From contig JADKDV010000001.1 in assembly GCA_016718315.1 (NCBI GenBank), positions 744,001 to 808,000 on the forward strand: a stretch of 64,000 bases of DNA, in the 5' to 3' direction. Each line of letters opens with the position of its first letter. Within the stretch, counting starts at the first letter, position 1. The translations under genes were made by a program, and so were the position numbers. The notes beneath the pieces were generated by a model that made no database searches, had not been told where the DNA came from, and worked only from the letters and a program-made list of their open reading frames with translations. Below, piece by piece: positions 1 to 8,850 of this stretch. Source of the DNA: Candidatus Obscuribacter sp. (GTDB lineage Bacteria; Cyanobacteriota; Vampirovibrionia; Obscuribacterales; Obscuribacteraceae).

Positions 1-54
1 CAACCTTAGCAAACCATAATCACTTGACAGCCGCCCTGTGGTGTCAATTTGTTC

Positions 55-1158
55 CTAGCCAATGGGCAGGGGGTTTTCGACAAAGTCCCTGATGGGGGTA
101 GTCTCATAATAGGACCGACCCGGATAAGGGAATAAGGGAGTTTTTAGAATGGGGTGTTTGTCATCGTAGGAATGGTCAAATCGTCTCCGCGCATTTTCAC
201 TCCAGCTTTGAGCACGAAATCTAAGCAATTGCTCACTAGAAAGCACCGGCGTCTTTAGATATGGACTTTTGAGAAATTCAATTTTGTACAGACCTCGCAC
301 TATATTTGATCCTGAGTTCGACTCCACCAGACTGTTATAACTTCGATAGCCGCGCACACCATACCGATGCGCAGTGCCTGACGGCAGACCAACTTGCACC
401 TTTTTTAGAAACTGTAGTTTCAAAATATATGAGCCATTTTTGTCGGCAATTATTGAGCGTGTGATTTTATCAGTGCCAGCATCGCCAAGCTGTTCCAAGT
501 TACTGATCAAACCGTTTTTGTTGTATACGTCACCCCTCACGATATTGATTCTTTTAATCACAACTGACTTTAGAAAGGGTTCCACACCGGTAATTTCAAC
601 AGCAGACAATTTTCCTTCATCAATAATAATGTGCGCAGTACCATCAGGACTGTCCTTAATATCCGCCACTTTAGCCAATACATAACCTCTAGCGTGATAC
701 CAGAGTTCGACATTATCGATAGCTTTGCTAAGCAAGTCAAAATTTTGAGGTAAACCAACTTGTCCAGCAAATAAATGGTCAAGCTCCTGATCAGAAATTT
801 TGGTATTGCCTTTGTAGACAAAACGCTTAATTACAGGATTCTCGACTACTTTAATAGTCAAAACCACACCACCGTCAGTAAGCACTGGATTGATATCCAA
901 CTTACGATCATCAAAACAACCAATACGATTAATTGCCTTAAGATCGTCCATAATTCTGTCACGACTATACAAATCGCCCTTGCGCACTCTCATAACGCTG
1001 ATGATTTTGTCAGTACTGACTAGATGATTGCCTACGATCTTTATTTCATTGATGGTGACTGGCTCTAAAGGATCACCAATAGCCTGGGCGGACGAAGGCG
1101 ATGAGCCAAACAGCACTACCTGTAGTGCAGCACACAAAAGCAGTTTTATGCTTATCAT
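55..1158 (-). CDS. POTRA-domain secreted protein without a beta-barrel
   Basis: The 367-residue product opens with a signal peptide (hydrophobic residues 5-24, cut near SAQA). Residues about 33-250 read as two to three POTRA-like units: 'INEIKIVGNHLVS' and 'IKRFVYKGNTKISDQEL' match the beta-alpha-alpha-beta-beta pattern and the conserved 'G-N' turn of BamA/TamA/ShlB proteins. Those families use POTRA domains in the periplasm to hand proteins to an outer-membrane barrel. Here the remaining ~110 residues are polar and too short for a 16-strand barrel. It may act as a periplasmic chaperone or partner of a barrel encoded elsewhere, possibly beyond position 1. ATG 1158 follows a purine-rich GAGAGG. 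The POTRA call is pattern-based; function is inferred. Confidence 0.7.
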   Translation of the reverse strand: MISIKLLLCAALQVVLFGSSPSSAQAIGDPLEPVTINEIKIVGNHLVSTDKIISVMRVRKGDLYSRDRIMDDLKAINRIGCFDDRKLDINPVLTDGGVVLTIKVVENPVIKRFVYKGNTKISDQELDHLFAGQVGLPQNFDLLSKAIDNVELWYHARGYVLAKVADIKDSPDGTAHIIIDEGKLSAVEITGVEPFLKSVVIKRINIVRGDVYNKNGLISNLEQLGDAGTDKITRSIIADKNGSYILKLQFLKKVQVGLPSGTAHRYGVRGYRSYNSLVESNSGSNIVRGLYKIEFLKSPYLKTPVLSSEQLLRFRAQSWSENARRRFDHSYDDKHPILKTPLFPYPGRSYYETTPIRDFVENPLPIG

Positions 1159-1272
1159 GGCTCTTGCCTCTCTTAGCTACTGCTTCTCATGGCGGTGTGT
1201 ACTTTTTGATTAGTCATTGAATGAGAAAAATCGGGCCAATTTCTCACGCGATGCAAAAACAAAATAAGGGTT

Positions 1273-1701
1273 CTAGATATGCCTGTTAGGCACTGGCTTT
1301 GGCTCAAGTTTTGGATCGAGCTTAGGCTTAAACTTGGGGTCGAGACGGGGTTCTACTCTTGAGTCTTCATCTGGGTTAGGCTGTGGCTTTGGCACAGGAT
1401 CGGGATACGGCTTGGGGCTAGGCTCAGGGGCTGGTCTTTGCTTTGGACCTGGTTGGGGATCTGGCTTAGGACCATCGGGAGCAGGCTGTGGTTTGGGTAG
1501 AGGTGCTGGACCAGGGTTGGGATCGGGACCGCGTCTGGTATCAGGCTTAGGATCTAACTTTGCCGCATTGCCGTCCTGAGCCTCGCCAGGATGAGCGAGA
1601 GAGACCAGCTCAGCCAGACCGGCTTGAGCAAAAACTGCTGAGCTATTGATTGTGCCAAGCACCAAAAGCGATACTAGATAAAGAGATTTAGATTTAGCCA
1701 T
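1273..1701 (-). CDS. Secreted proline-rich repeat protein
   Basis: About 142 residues. A signal peptide (SLYLVSLLVLGTINSSAVFA) is followed by a short linker, then roughly 90 residues of a Pro-Lys-Pro/Asp repeat (PKPDP, PKPQP, PKLDPK). The C-terminal part has almost no hydrophobic residues, so it should be an extended polyproline-type rod, perhaps spanning periplasm or peptidoglycan as in TonB-like linkers. There is no membrane anchor or partner domain. I chose ATG 1701 over an upstream ATG at 1719 because GAGGTGG lies just before it and the signal peptide begins cleanly there. No function can be assigned. Confidence 0.65.
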   Translation of the reverse strand: MAKSKSLYLVSLLVLGTINSSAVFAQAGLAELVSLAHPGEAQDGNAAKLDPKPDTRRGPDPNPGPAPLPKPQPAPDGPKPDPQPGPKQRPAPEPSPKPYPDPVPKPQPNPDEDSRVEPRLDPKFKPKLDPKLEPKPVPNRHI

Positions 1702-1754
1702 AGCCACCTCACCCCTCATTATAGACCGAGCCTGAGACCTTTACCAGCAAGCAA

Positions 1755-1779
1755 AAGGCGCACCCGATGGATGCGCCTT
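1755..1779 (-). terminator. Rho-independent terminator after the aldehyde dehydrogenase
   Basis: AAGGCGCA (1755-1762) pairs perfectly with TGCGCCTT (1772-1779) around a 9-base loop. Read on the minus strand the stem ends in TTTTGCTTGCT, a U-rich tail. It sits 20 bases past the stop of the aldehyde dehydrogenase gene and before the proline-rich gene, so it separates the two. Confidence 0.8.
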
Positions 1780-1799
1780 CTTAGAGCTACTGCCAAGTT

Positions 1800-3299
1800 T
1801 TATTCAAACCAACCAACGGCAATAGGATCGAGATTGATATTGATTTGCTTCACTTCGGTGTAAGCCTCAAGACCAAAAGTACCTAACTCTCTACCCCAAC
1901 CACTTTGCTTATATCCGCCCCATGGGCACTCTGTATAAGTATTGTGGTAGGCATTGACCCAGGTGATACCAGCACGCAGTTGTTTGACCACACGGTAGGC
2001 TCTGGTGATGTCTTTGGTAAAGACAGCTCCGGCCAGACCATAGTCACTGTCGTTAGCCAGTTCGATGGCGTGCTCTTCGTCTTTAAACTTCTGCACTACC
2101 ACTACTGGTCCAAAGATTTCTTCTTGTACAACACGCATATCCGGCTTTACGTCAGCAAAAATGGTTGGTCCGATATAAAAACCTTTGCCATACTTTTCGC
2201 CTTCCAAACGCTCACCACCGGTGACCAGTCTGGCGCCTTCTTTTTTACCGATATCAATAAAATTGAGCACAGTATTCATCTGTTGCTCGGACACCAGAGG
2301 TCCCATCTCGGTATCTGAGTCCATGCCAGGGCCGACTCTGATTTTTTTAGCGCGTTCAGCCATCTTTTTGACAAAGTCATCATAGATGGATTCTTCTACG
2401 ATCATACGTGAGCCGGCTGAGCAGACCTGCCCTGCATTGCAGTAGATAGCAAAGAGAGCATAATCGACAGCTGTATCGAGATCAAAATCCTTAAAGACAA
2501 TCATTGGTGATTTGCCACCAAGCTCCAGGGTGACCTTTTTAAGATTGCCGAGAGCGGCTTGAGCGATAATTTTGCCGGTTCTGACACTACCGGTAAAGGC
2601 AATTTTGTCCACCAGTTTGCTTTCAGCAAGTGGCATACCCACAGTTGGACCAGCCCCAGTAACGATGTTGACCACACCTTCGGGCAGACCTACTTCTTGC
2701 AACAGCTCAGCTAAACGCATAGCAGTTAGTGGTGTGTATTCAGATGGTTTGAGGATACAGGTATTACCAGCAGCTAGAGCTGGAGCCAGTTTCCAGGCAG
2801 ACATCAAAAGAGGATAATTCCATGGCACAATTTGTCCACAGACACCAATAGGCTCGCGCACTATGCTCGATACAGACGGAGCTGGTACATCGACTGTCTG
2901 ACCGGAGGGCTTAGTGATAAGACCGGCATAGTATCTAAAGCAATTGGCTGTGTCAGCGATATCGTATTTGGCTTCGCGCAATGGTTTACCACCATTGAGT
3001 GTCTCTAGCTCAGCCAATTCGTCTTGATGTTTGTCGATGATATCGGCAATTTTAAAGAGCACGCCAGCACGCTCGAGTGCTGTCATACGAGGCCAGGGAC
3101 CTTTGTCAAATGCTTTGCGGGCAGCCTTGATAGCAGCTTCGGTGTGCTTTGTGCCAGCTTCTGCCACTTTGGTAAGCACCTTACCATCGGCAGGGTTAAT
3201 CAGAGTCCGCTCGGACTCGCCATCTACAAATTTGCCATCAATCCATAATTGCCACTTACGATCCACCTTTGCCTGGGGTGCCGTTAAGGTCTGAGCCAT
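1800..3299 (-). CDS. NAD(P)-dependent aldehyde dehydrogenase (betaine-aldehyde dehydrogenase type)
   Basis: A 499-residue protein, the usual length for the ALDH superfamily; it oxidises an aldehyde to the carboxylic acid with NAD(P)+. Visible marks are 'VPWNYPLLMSAWKLAPALAAGN', 'KPSEYTPL', the Rossmann signature 'FTGSVRTGKII', the catalytic Glu in 'LELGGKSPMIV', the catalytic Cys in 'NAGQVCSAGSR', and the late 'EEIFGPVVVV' and 'PWGGYKQSGWGRE'. ATG 3299 has GAGAGG eight bases upstream; an in-frame upstream start at 3359 would add 20 unrelated residues. The substrate is not visible; closest in style are betaine-aldehyde and broad-range plant-type ALDHs. It is divergent from the thymidylate kinase gene. 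Confidence 0.93.
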   Translation of the reverse strand: MAQTLTAPQAKVDRKWQLWIDGKFVDGESERTLINPADGKVLTKVAEAGTKHTEAAIKAARKAFDKGPWPRMTALERAGVLFKIADIIDKHQDELAELETLNGGKPLREAKYDIADTANCFRYYAGLITKPSGQTVDVPAPSVSSIVREPIGVCGQIVPWNYPLLMSAWKLAPALAAGNTCILKPSEYTPLTAMRLAELLQEVGLPEGVVNIVTGAGPTVGMPLAESKLVDKIAFTGSVRTGKIIAQAALGNLKKVTLELGGKSPMIVFKDFDLDTAVDYALFAIYCNAGQVCSAGSRMIVEESIYDDFVKKMAERAKKIRVGPGMDSDTEMGPLVSEQQMNTVLNFIDIGKKEGARLVTGGERLEGEKYGKGFYIGPTIFADVKPDMRVVQEEIFGPVVVVQKFKDEEHAIELANDSDYGLAGAVFTKDITRAYRVVKQLRAGITWVNAYHNTYTECPWGGYKQSGWGRELGTFGLEAYTEVKQININLDPIAVGWFE

Positions 3300-3458
3300 G
3301 ACAAGAACCTCTCTTATTTTGTAAAAAAGATAACCAATGATGCCATCGGTTAAGCCCACCGAGGGATAGCGCTGGGCTTAGAAAATTCCCAGCAGCGAGG
3401 CAATAATAGCATTTATGCAACAATATTAAGGACATAAAAGCAGGAATACAGAAGCCAA

Positions 3459-4130
3459 ATGGCAACCAAAACAGGCAACCAAAGAAACTACCCGGGCACG
3501 TTTATCACGTTGGAAGGTCCAGAAGGGGCGGGAAAGACCACGCAGGTCAAATTGCTGTCGCAAAAGCTGGACAGCCTCGGCGTGCCCCATGTGATCACAA
3601 GGGATCCAGGCGGCACACCTCTAGGTAAGCAAATCAGACGGATATTGCTCACACCCGGCGGTACAGTCGCGCCCATGTGCGAGTTATTGTTGTACCAGGC
3701 AGACCGGGCCCAGCACGTCGCCGAAGTGATTATGCCAGCGCTATTAGAAGGCAAATTAGTGATTTGCGACCGTTATACAGACTCCACAATCGCTTATCAG
3801 GGTTTTGGACGAGATATTGACCTGGAGCTAATTAAAAGCCTCAATGCCATGTCCACCCAAGGTCTCAAACCAGAGCTCACCATTTTGTTTGATCTGGAGA
3901 GCGAAAAGGGTCTCGGACGGCTGCACCCAGGCGGCCACGACCGTCTCGAGCGGGAAGCAATTGAATTTCACCACAAAGTGCGCCAGGGCTATCTGACTGT
4001 GGCCAAACAAGAAAGCGAACGCTTTGAAATCATTGACGCCACAAAAGCACTGTCAGCTGTACAAGAAGATTTGAGACGCATCTTGCTCGAGCGCTTCTCT
4101 GATAGATTTAGCCTGGAGAGCCTGGTCTAA
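3459..4130 (+). CDS. tmk: Thymidylate kinase
   Basis: 223 residues. It phosphorylates dTMP to dTDP with ATP, an essential step for dTTP supply. The P-loop GPEGAGKTT is at 20-28. 'RDPGGTPLG' stands for the family's usual R-E-P-G-G-T, with Asp replacing Glu. The DR(Y/F/H) motif appears as 'CDRYTDSTIAYQGFGR'. A His/Gly-rich 'HPGGHDRLE' lies in the lid region before the 'Y' helix. ATG 3459 follows a weak AGAAG. The 159 bases to the divergent aldehyde dehydrogenase start must hold both promoters. The gene meets the next one tail to tail with 11 bases between stops and no terminator visible. Confidence 0.95.
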   Translation: MATKTGNQRNYPGTFITLEGPEGAGKTTQVKLLSQKLDSLGVPHVITRDPGGTPLGKQIRRILLTPGGTVAPMCELLLYQADRAQHVAEVIMPALLEGKLVICDRYTDSTIAYQGFGRDIDLELIKSLNAMSTQGLKPELTILFDLESEKGLGRLHPGGHDRLEREAIEFHHKVRQGYLTVAKQESERFEIIDATKALSAVQEDLRRILLERFSDRFSLESLV

Positions 4131-4141
4131 ACTCTAGGTCC

Positions 4142-4861
4142 TTATTTTTTGACGCGACCGATGATCTCATTGGCTAGATTATCGAGGTCCCGCCTGATCT
4201 CACTTTGATAGTCGTTATCGAGACTGCCGCCCTGAGCGATACGCAAAGTGCGTTCTTTGCTCTGAATATCGGTAGCACGTCTCTTAAGACGCTCATAATC
4301 AGAGTCTGAGATCTTCTGATCCTTTTTGACGTCATCCAAAAATTTATAGGTATCGCTAAACTGCACCGATAGCGGCGGAGATTTTGCCACTGGCGGCTCC
4401 TGCGAGCTGGGGTCGATATAGATAGTATTGACCTGGAGCGGATTGTAGAAGTTATTAAAAGGATAGTAGTAGCCAGAAGGGGCTCTCCAGAACTGAGCAT
4501 TGATGCCACCCAGACGGAAGCTAACATTGCCTCCACCACAGGGGACTGGCGCTGGTATATAGCCGGGTACGCCGTAAGGAGCGCCACCGAAAGCAGGGTT
4601 AACTATAAAGCCTGTGGGCGCGTACTGCGGTACCGCATAACCATTAGCAGCATAAGGATTGATCTGATTGGGATTATAGGGAAAACCAGTAACCCCGATA
4701 TTGGTATTAAAACCAGGTACGGCGGGTTGCCAGCCAGCCACTGAGCTAACCTGACCAGGTCTTGCACCGTTAAAACTCTGACCATATGAAGCACCTGCGG
4801 CAAAGAGTGCCAGGGCGCTAGCGCTAATAATTGCTTGACTTGCTTTTAAATGTTTTGACAT
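4142..4861 (-). CDS. Secreted Pro/Tyr/Asn/Gly-rich protein of unknown function
   Basis: 239 residues. A signal peptide (AIISASALALFAAGASYG) leads into about 130 residues rich in Gly, Asn, Pro, Tyr and Phe (for example 'GFPYNPNQINPYAANGY'), typical of surface-exposed flexible proteins. The last 80 residues are different: charged and helical ('DTYKFLDDVKKDQKISDSDYERL'), probably a small coiled-coil or EF-hand-like helical domain. It is first of a run of minus-strand genes (4142-6880) with modest gaps. I do not recognise a family. Confidence 0.7.
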   Translation of the reverse strand: MSKHLKASQAIISASALALFAAGASYGQSFNGARPGQVSSVAGWQPAVPGFNTNIGVTGFPYNPNQINPYAANGYAVPQYAPTGFIVNPAFGGAPYGVPGYIPAPVPCGGGNVSFRLGGINAQFWRAPSGYYYPFNNFYNPLQVNTIYIDPSSQEPPVAKSPPLSVQFSDTYKFLDDVKKDQKISDSDYERLKRRATDIQSKERTLRIAQGGSLDNDYQSEIRRDLDNLANEIIGRVKK

Positions 4862-4941
4862 GACTATCCCTGCTTGGGCCAGAATCTCTTGATATGCCTG
4901 CTCTAAGTTTAACTCAAAAGTAGAACTACATCTTTAAGTAT

Positions 4942-5415
4942 TCAAGAAGAGGTGGTTTGTTCCTCAATAGCTGCAACTTGCTGCTTTTCTTCAGCCAAGC
5001 TTTCAGAGCCTGTGGCATTTTCTGTTTGTTTAACAAGCGGTTTAACAGTCCATTGATAATTGATTTCTTCACCCAGACCATGGGCACAAATCAAGCTCCA
5101 GAGCGAAAAATAACCAATCGAGTTGATGTTGTAATTACCTACAGGTGGCAGTGCATGGGTGGTCAAAAAGGTATAAAGACCAGGCGATGCCACAATCAAG
5201 CAAAAGATCAAAAGCTTTTTGCCAACAATCAAAAACGGCGCAGCGAGCCGGTGTTTGCGCGCGGCGAGCAGGGCGCCGGTAACGAGCAAAATCAGCGCTA
5301 CAACAAGACCGTGCACTGCCCCATCAAAAATGATATGGCAAAAAACGCCATAGGCAGCGGCTGTGACATGCTGCATTGTTTCACTTACACTAAAATCGCC
5401 GTAGGCCTTTTCCAT
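4942..5415 (-). CDS. Small membrane protein of unknown function
   Basis: 157 residues with about three hydrophobic segments (near 20-48 'AYGVFCHIIFDGAVHGLVVA', 57-80 and 98-112) and a polar, Glu/Gln/Thr-rich tail from about residue 120 that should lie outside the membrane. 'IIFDGAVHGLVVALILLVTG' has acidic and His residues inside a hydrophobic stretch. No known family is obvious. The gene lies 43 bases downstream of the TPR protein gene on the same strand, so the two are probably cotranscribed. Confidence 0.65.
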   Translation of the reverse strand: MEKAYGDFSVSETMQHVTAAAYGVFCHIIFDGAVHGLVVALILLVTGALLAARKHRLAAPFLIVGKKLLIFCLIVASPGLYTFLTTHALPPVGNYNINSIGYFSLWSLICAHGLGEEINYQWTVKPLVKQTENATGSESLAEEKQQVAAIEEQTTSS

Positions 5416-5458
5416 TTTCTTTCCCTTAGATCAAATGATATGACAGCCATAAGTTTGA

Positions 5459-6880
5459 TCAATCTGTTTTTACCGCGCTTTCCTTGAGAATTTTGCCTAA
5501 ATTCGTATAAGCTTGCGCACAATTAGCATCACATTCAATTGCTTTGCGCAACTCAGCCAGTGCACCGGCGCGGTTTACGCTACGCAAAAGGGCCACACCT
5601 AAATTATTGTGAGCAAAGGCATCATTGGGTGCCAGCCTTAAACATTCACGATAAGCCTCAATTGCTGGCTCAAAGAGTCCAGACTGATAGAGTGCCACCC
5701 CCATGTTGTAATGAGCCTCGGGATAATCAGGTTTTACCGCCAGCGCTTCTTTCCAGACATCGACGGCATCATCAAAACGCTTCAGCTCATAAAGCGCTAT
5801 ACCTAGATTATTTCTGGCCTGAGGATATTTGGGATCTATTTTTAGGGCACGGTTAAGGACAAAGACTGCCTCGGGCAACTGATGCATCTTCCAGAGCACC
5901 ACGCCAAGGCAATTTAGGCTATCTGTATCGTTAGGATTTTTCTCAATAAGAGCATTTAAAATTTTGCGCGAATCTTCATAGTTGCCCAGTCCTTCATAAC
6001 ATTTGGCCAGACAAAGTTGGATATGGCGCTCAAGATCATCGGGTCTTTTAGGACATAAGCGGACAAAGGTCCTGTATTCGACTAAAGCCTGCTCATAGCG
6101 GTGCGCCTGGCGATAGCAATCACCTAGATTGATATGGATTTCGCTAAGCGCTGGGTTTTCTTTGAGCGCTTCCTGAAAGGCTGATATAGAGCCGTCATAA
6201 TCACCCTTTAAAAAGAGAATATGACCAAGATTGCGGTGAGCATCGCTAAAATCCGGATTTAAACGCAGTGCTCTAAAGAGTGCATCCTGAGCCTGATCAT
6301 ACCGACCAACCGCAATTAAGGCTGCCGCTAGATTGTTGTATAACTCAGGAGTATTGGGATTATTGAGCAGCGCCTTTTGAAACTCATCAACTGCCGCTTC
6401 TTTGTTACCCTGACGCTTGAGCACTACTGCCAAATTATTGTGGGCGCTGACATTGGTAGGATCGCGGCGGATTATCTCTTTGAATTTTTTAACTGCCAAA
6501 TCGAGACGACCATCCTGGACATCAGCCGTGCCAGAGGCCAGCAAATCGTGACTACTTAAAATCTCAAAGTTTTGATCATCTATGGATTTACCAGGCACAT
6601 CAGACACTGGACCACGCATCTCAAAGCCGCCTATAGTGGCACTCTCTGCAGATTTTGGCGTCGCCAACTTAAAGTCGTCGAGGCTATTTGCAAAAGCGGC
6701 ATTGCCCGGCGGCGAGCTGTCAACAGAGACCGCACCGCTGTCTGGTAGAGGCTCTGGCAACTGCTCGACCTGAGCAGAGGCGGACAAACTCTGGAGCAAA
6801 ATTGCCAACAATGCCAGTCCAAAATAAACTGGCGCTAATTTGCCCGCTCCTTGTCTCGATTTATTTATGGCTCGTTGCAC
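5459..6880 (-). CDS. Secreted TPR-repeat protein
   Basis: 473 residues. A hydrophobic N-terminus (residues 16-36, 'PVYFGLALLAILLQSLSASA') is a signal peptide or anchor. After about 70 linker residues come roughly ten tandem tetratricopeptide repeats (about 110-468), shown by recurring 'A..NLG..L...G..D.A...F..AL..NP' spacing such as 'PDFSDAHRNLGHILFLKGDY' and 'PKYPQARNNLGIALYELKRF'. TPR solenoids bind other proteins; outer-membrane-side TPR proteins often help assembly of secreted or glycan machinery. There is no enzymatic domain and the partner is not known. It is a probable operon with the downstream small membrane protein. Confidence 0.85.
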   Translation of the reverse strand: MQRAINKSRQGAGKLAPVYFGLALLAILLQSLSASAQVEQLPEPLPDSGAVSVDSSPPGNAAFANSLDDFKLATPKSAESATIGGFEMRGPVSDVPGKSIDDQNFEILSSHDLLASGTADVQDGRLDLAVKKFKEIIRRDPTNVSAHNNLAVVLKRQGNKEAAVDEFQKALLNNPNTPELYNNLAAALIAVGRYDQAQDALFRALRLNPDFSDAHRNLGHILFLKGDYDGSISAFQEALKENPALSEIHINLGDCYRQAHRYEQALVEYRTFVRLCPKRPDDLERHIQLCLAKCYEGLGNYEDSRKILNALIEKNPNDTDSLNCLGVVLWKMHQLPEAVFVLNRALKIDPKYPQARNNLGIALYELKRFDDAVDVWKEALAVKPDYPEAHYNMGVALYQSGLFEPAIEAYRECLRLAPNDAFAHNNLGVALLRSVNRAGALAELRKAIECDANCAQAYTNLGKILKESAVKTD

Positions 6881-6956
6881 TTTGCATTGCCTTTAGACGA
6901 GAGGTCTATGTTAGCGCGATCCTGTAAACTGAAAGCGATTAAAAGAGGGCGCCACT

Positions 6957-7379
6957 GTGCAAACTATAACAATAAAAATTTCCAGCCTGGCAAAGTTGGT
7001 TGTATTTACCAGCACTTTGTCCTTTTGTGCCGCTCTGGCACTATTGCCTCAGCCTACTTGTGCTGAAGAAAAATTCAATCGCGAAGAAATGCTCGTCCTC
7101 AATTTGTCTCACTCAAAAGGCTCGGCAGGCTATTTTTTGTTAGAAGCCGAAAGATTGCAAAAAGAAGTTACCCACAATCTATGGCGGGCATTGAGTCAAG
7201 TGCAGCAAGTCGAGCAGTCTTATGCCAAGTCCAAAGGCAAACCGGACAATGAGTACTTTGGTACCACCAAGCTCAAAATAATCCATGCCAGACAAAGCAG
7301 TGAAGCTCTTACAGAAGACTTGTCAGACAGCTTCTTTGATATGAAGCGCACAATCAAAGATACGCTTATCCGTAATTAA
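6957..7379 (+). CDS. Small secreted helical protein of unknown function
   Basis: 140 residues from a GTG start with AGAGGG eight bases upstream. The N-terminus is a signal peptide ('LVVFTSTLSFCAALALLPQPTCA'). The mature part, about 100 residues, is charged and helical with no Cys. I do not recognise a family. The stop lies just before the convergent tRNA gene, whose U-rich end overlaps this gene's last codons on the other strand. Confidence 0.65.
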   Translation: MQTITIKISSLAKLVVFTSTLSFCAALALLPQPTCAEEKFNREEMLVLNLSHSKGSAGYFLLEAERLQKEVTHNLWRALSQVQQVEQSYAKSKGKPDNEYFGTTKLKIIHARQSSEALTEDLSDSFFDMKRTIKDTLIRN

Positions 7380-7384
7380 AAAAT

Positions 7385-7456
7385 TGGCTCCGACTGGATT
7401 CGAACCAGTAACCAGGCGATTATGAGTCGCACGCTCCACCATTGAGCTACGGAGCC
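7385..7456 (-). tRNA. tRNA-Met (anticodon CAT), elongator type
   Basis: Read on the minus strand, acceptor GGCTCCG pairs with CGGAGCC, followed by discriminator A (7385). The D arm has GCTC/GAGC, the anticodon loop is CTCATAA, and the T arm is ACTGG-TTCGAAT-CCAGT. CCA is not encoded. The 5' GGCTxCGTAGCTCA resembles elongator tRNA-Met and lacks initiator features. A CAT anticodon can also mark tRNA-Ile2 when lysidine-modified, and sequence alone leaves a small doubt. T residues follow the 3' end. Confidence 0.92.
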
Positions 7457-7476
7457 GAAAGCCTAATTTTACACCC

Positions 7477-8829
7477 TTACTTAACTTCTTGCGGCGTCAT
7501 GTGTTTTTCAATGAAGTCAGTAGTTACGTCTCCATTTTGAAAAACAGGGTGTGAAAGAACTCTCTGGTGAAAAGGAATTGTGGTCTTAATACCGGTAATG
7601 GCGTATTCATCCAGTGCTCTTTGCATGCGCTGAATAGCTTCGGTGCGATCACGTCCCCAGGCAATGAGCTTGCTTACCAGTGAATCGTAATACTGAGGAA
7701 TGACGTAACCGGGATAGCAGTGGCTATCGACGCGCACGCCTGGTCCACCGGGAGCAATATAGGCATCAACCCGACCTGGCGAGGGTAAAAAGTTACGGTC
7801 AGGATCTTCGGCGTTAATACGGCACTCGATTGCGTGTCCGCTAAATACTATGTCTTCTTGTTTGAGGGTCAAAGGCAGTCCGGAAGCAACACGGATTTGT
7901 TCTTTAATCAAATCAACACCAGTAATCATTTCAGTTACTGGATGTTCTACCTGGATTCTAGTGTTCATCTCCATGAAGTAAAATTCCTGACCAGCCAGGA
8001 TAAATTCTACGGTGCCAGCACCCTCATAGTTGATACCTTTGGCAGCATCCACGGCAGCAGCCCCCATGCGGGCGCGCAGCTCGGGAGTGAGAGCTGGACT
8101 GGGAGATTCTTCGATTAGTTTTTGGTGACGTCTTTGCACTGAGCAATCGCGCTCACCAAGGTGGATACAATTGCCAAAGCTGTCAGCCATAACCTGGATT
8201 TCAACGTGGCGGATAGGGCGCAGATATTTTTCGATGTAGACTCCGCCATCGCCAAAAGCAGCACTTGCTTCGGATCTGGCAGAGGCCAGGGCATTAGCCA
8301 GGCTGGCTTCGTCCTGAGCAATACGCATACCGCGTCCGCCACCACCAGCGGTTGCCTTAACAATTATTGGGAAGCCAATCTCGCGGGCTAAACGAAAAGC
8401 CTCAGCGTCATCAGTAATCAAACCATGACTTCCTGGTACTACCGGCACGCCAGCTTTGCGCATCGATTCGCGGGCAGTGGACTTATCGCCCATTTGATTG
8501 ATAGCTTCAACAGAAGGTCCAATAAATTTGATTTTGTGGACACCGCAGATTTCGGCAAAATTAGCTTTTTCGGAGAGGAAGCCATAGCCAGGGTGTATAG
8601 CATCAGCACCGGTGACTACAGCGGTGGAGATGATAGCCGGGATATGCAGATAGCTACGAATGCCCTGGGGCGGACCGATACAATAAGCCTCATCAGCCAA
8701 TTTGACATGCAAAGACTCGGAGTCCGCCTGCGAATAAACAGCCACGGTACTGATGCCGAGTTCGCGGCAAGCTCTGATGACTCGGAGAGCGATCTCGCCT
8801 CGATTGGCAATGAGAACCTTCTCAATCAT
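7477..8829 (-). CDS. accC: Acetyl-CoA carboxylase, biotin carboxylase subunit
   Basis: 450 residues, full length for AccC. It carboxylates biotin on BCCP with ATP and bicarbonate, the first half-reaction of malonyl-CoA synthesis for fatty acids. Visible are the start 'IEKVLIANRGEIALRVIRA', the ATP-grasp loop 'KATAGGGGRGMRIA', 'HVEIQVMAD', the catalytic region 'ERDCSVQRRHQKLIEESP' and 'MNTRIQVEHPVTE'. It lies 21 bases downstream of accB, so they form one operon (efp-accB-accC), an order common in Cyanobacteria and Firmicutes. Confidence 0.97.
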   Translation of the reverse strand: MIEKVLIANRGEIALRVIRACRELGISTVAVYSQADSESLHVKLADEAYCIGPPQGIRSYLHIPAIISTAVVTGADAIHPGYGFLSEKANFAEICGVHKIKFIGPSVEAINQMGDKSTARESMRKAGVPVVPGSHGLITDDAEAFRLAREIGFPIIVKATAGGGGRGMRIAQDEASLANALASARSEASAAFGDGGVYIEKYLRPIRHVEIQVMADSFGNCIHLGERDCSVQRRHQKLIEESPSPALTPELRARMGAAAVDAAKGINYEGAGTVEFILAGQEFYFMEMNTRIQVEHPVTEMITGVDLIKEQIRVASGLPLTLKQEDIVFSGHAIECRINAEDPDRNFLPSPGRVDAYIAPGGPGVRVDSHCYPGYVIPQYYDSLVSKLIAWGRDRTEAIQRMQRALDEYAITGIKTTIPFHQRVLSHPVFQNGDVTTDFIEKHMTPQEVK

Positions 8830-8850
8830 TGTTGCCTCTTACCTTTTGAT

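Noticed and set aside
24..47. Terminator-like TTGACA...TGTCAA stem after the POTRA gene
   Set aside because: Six-base stem without a following T-run; may be real but evidence is thin.
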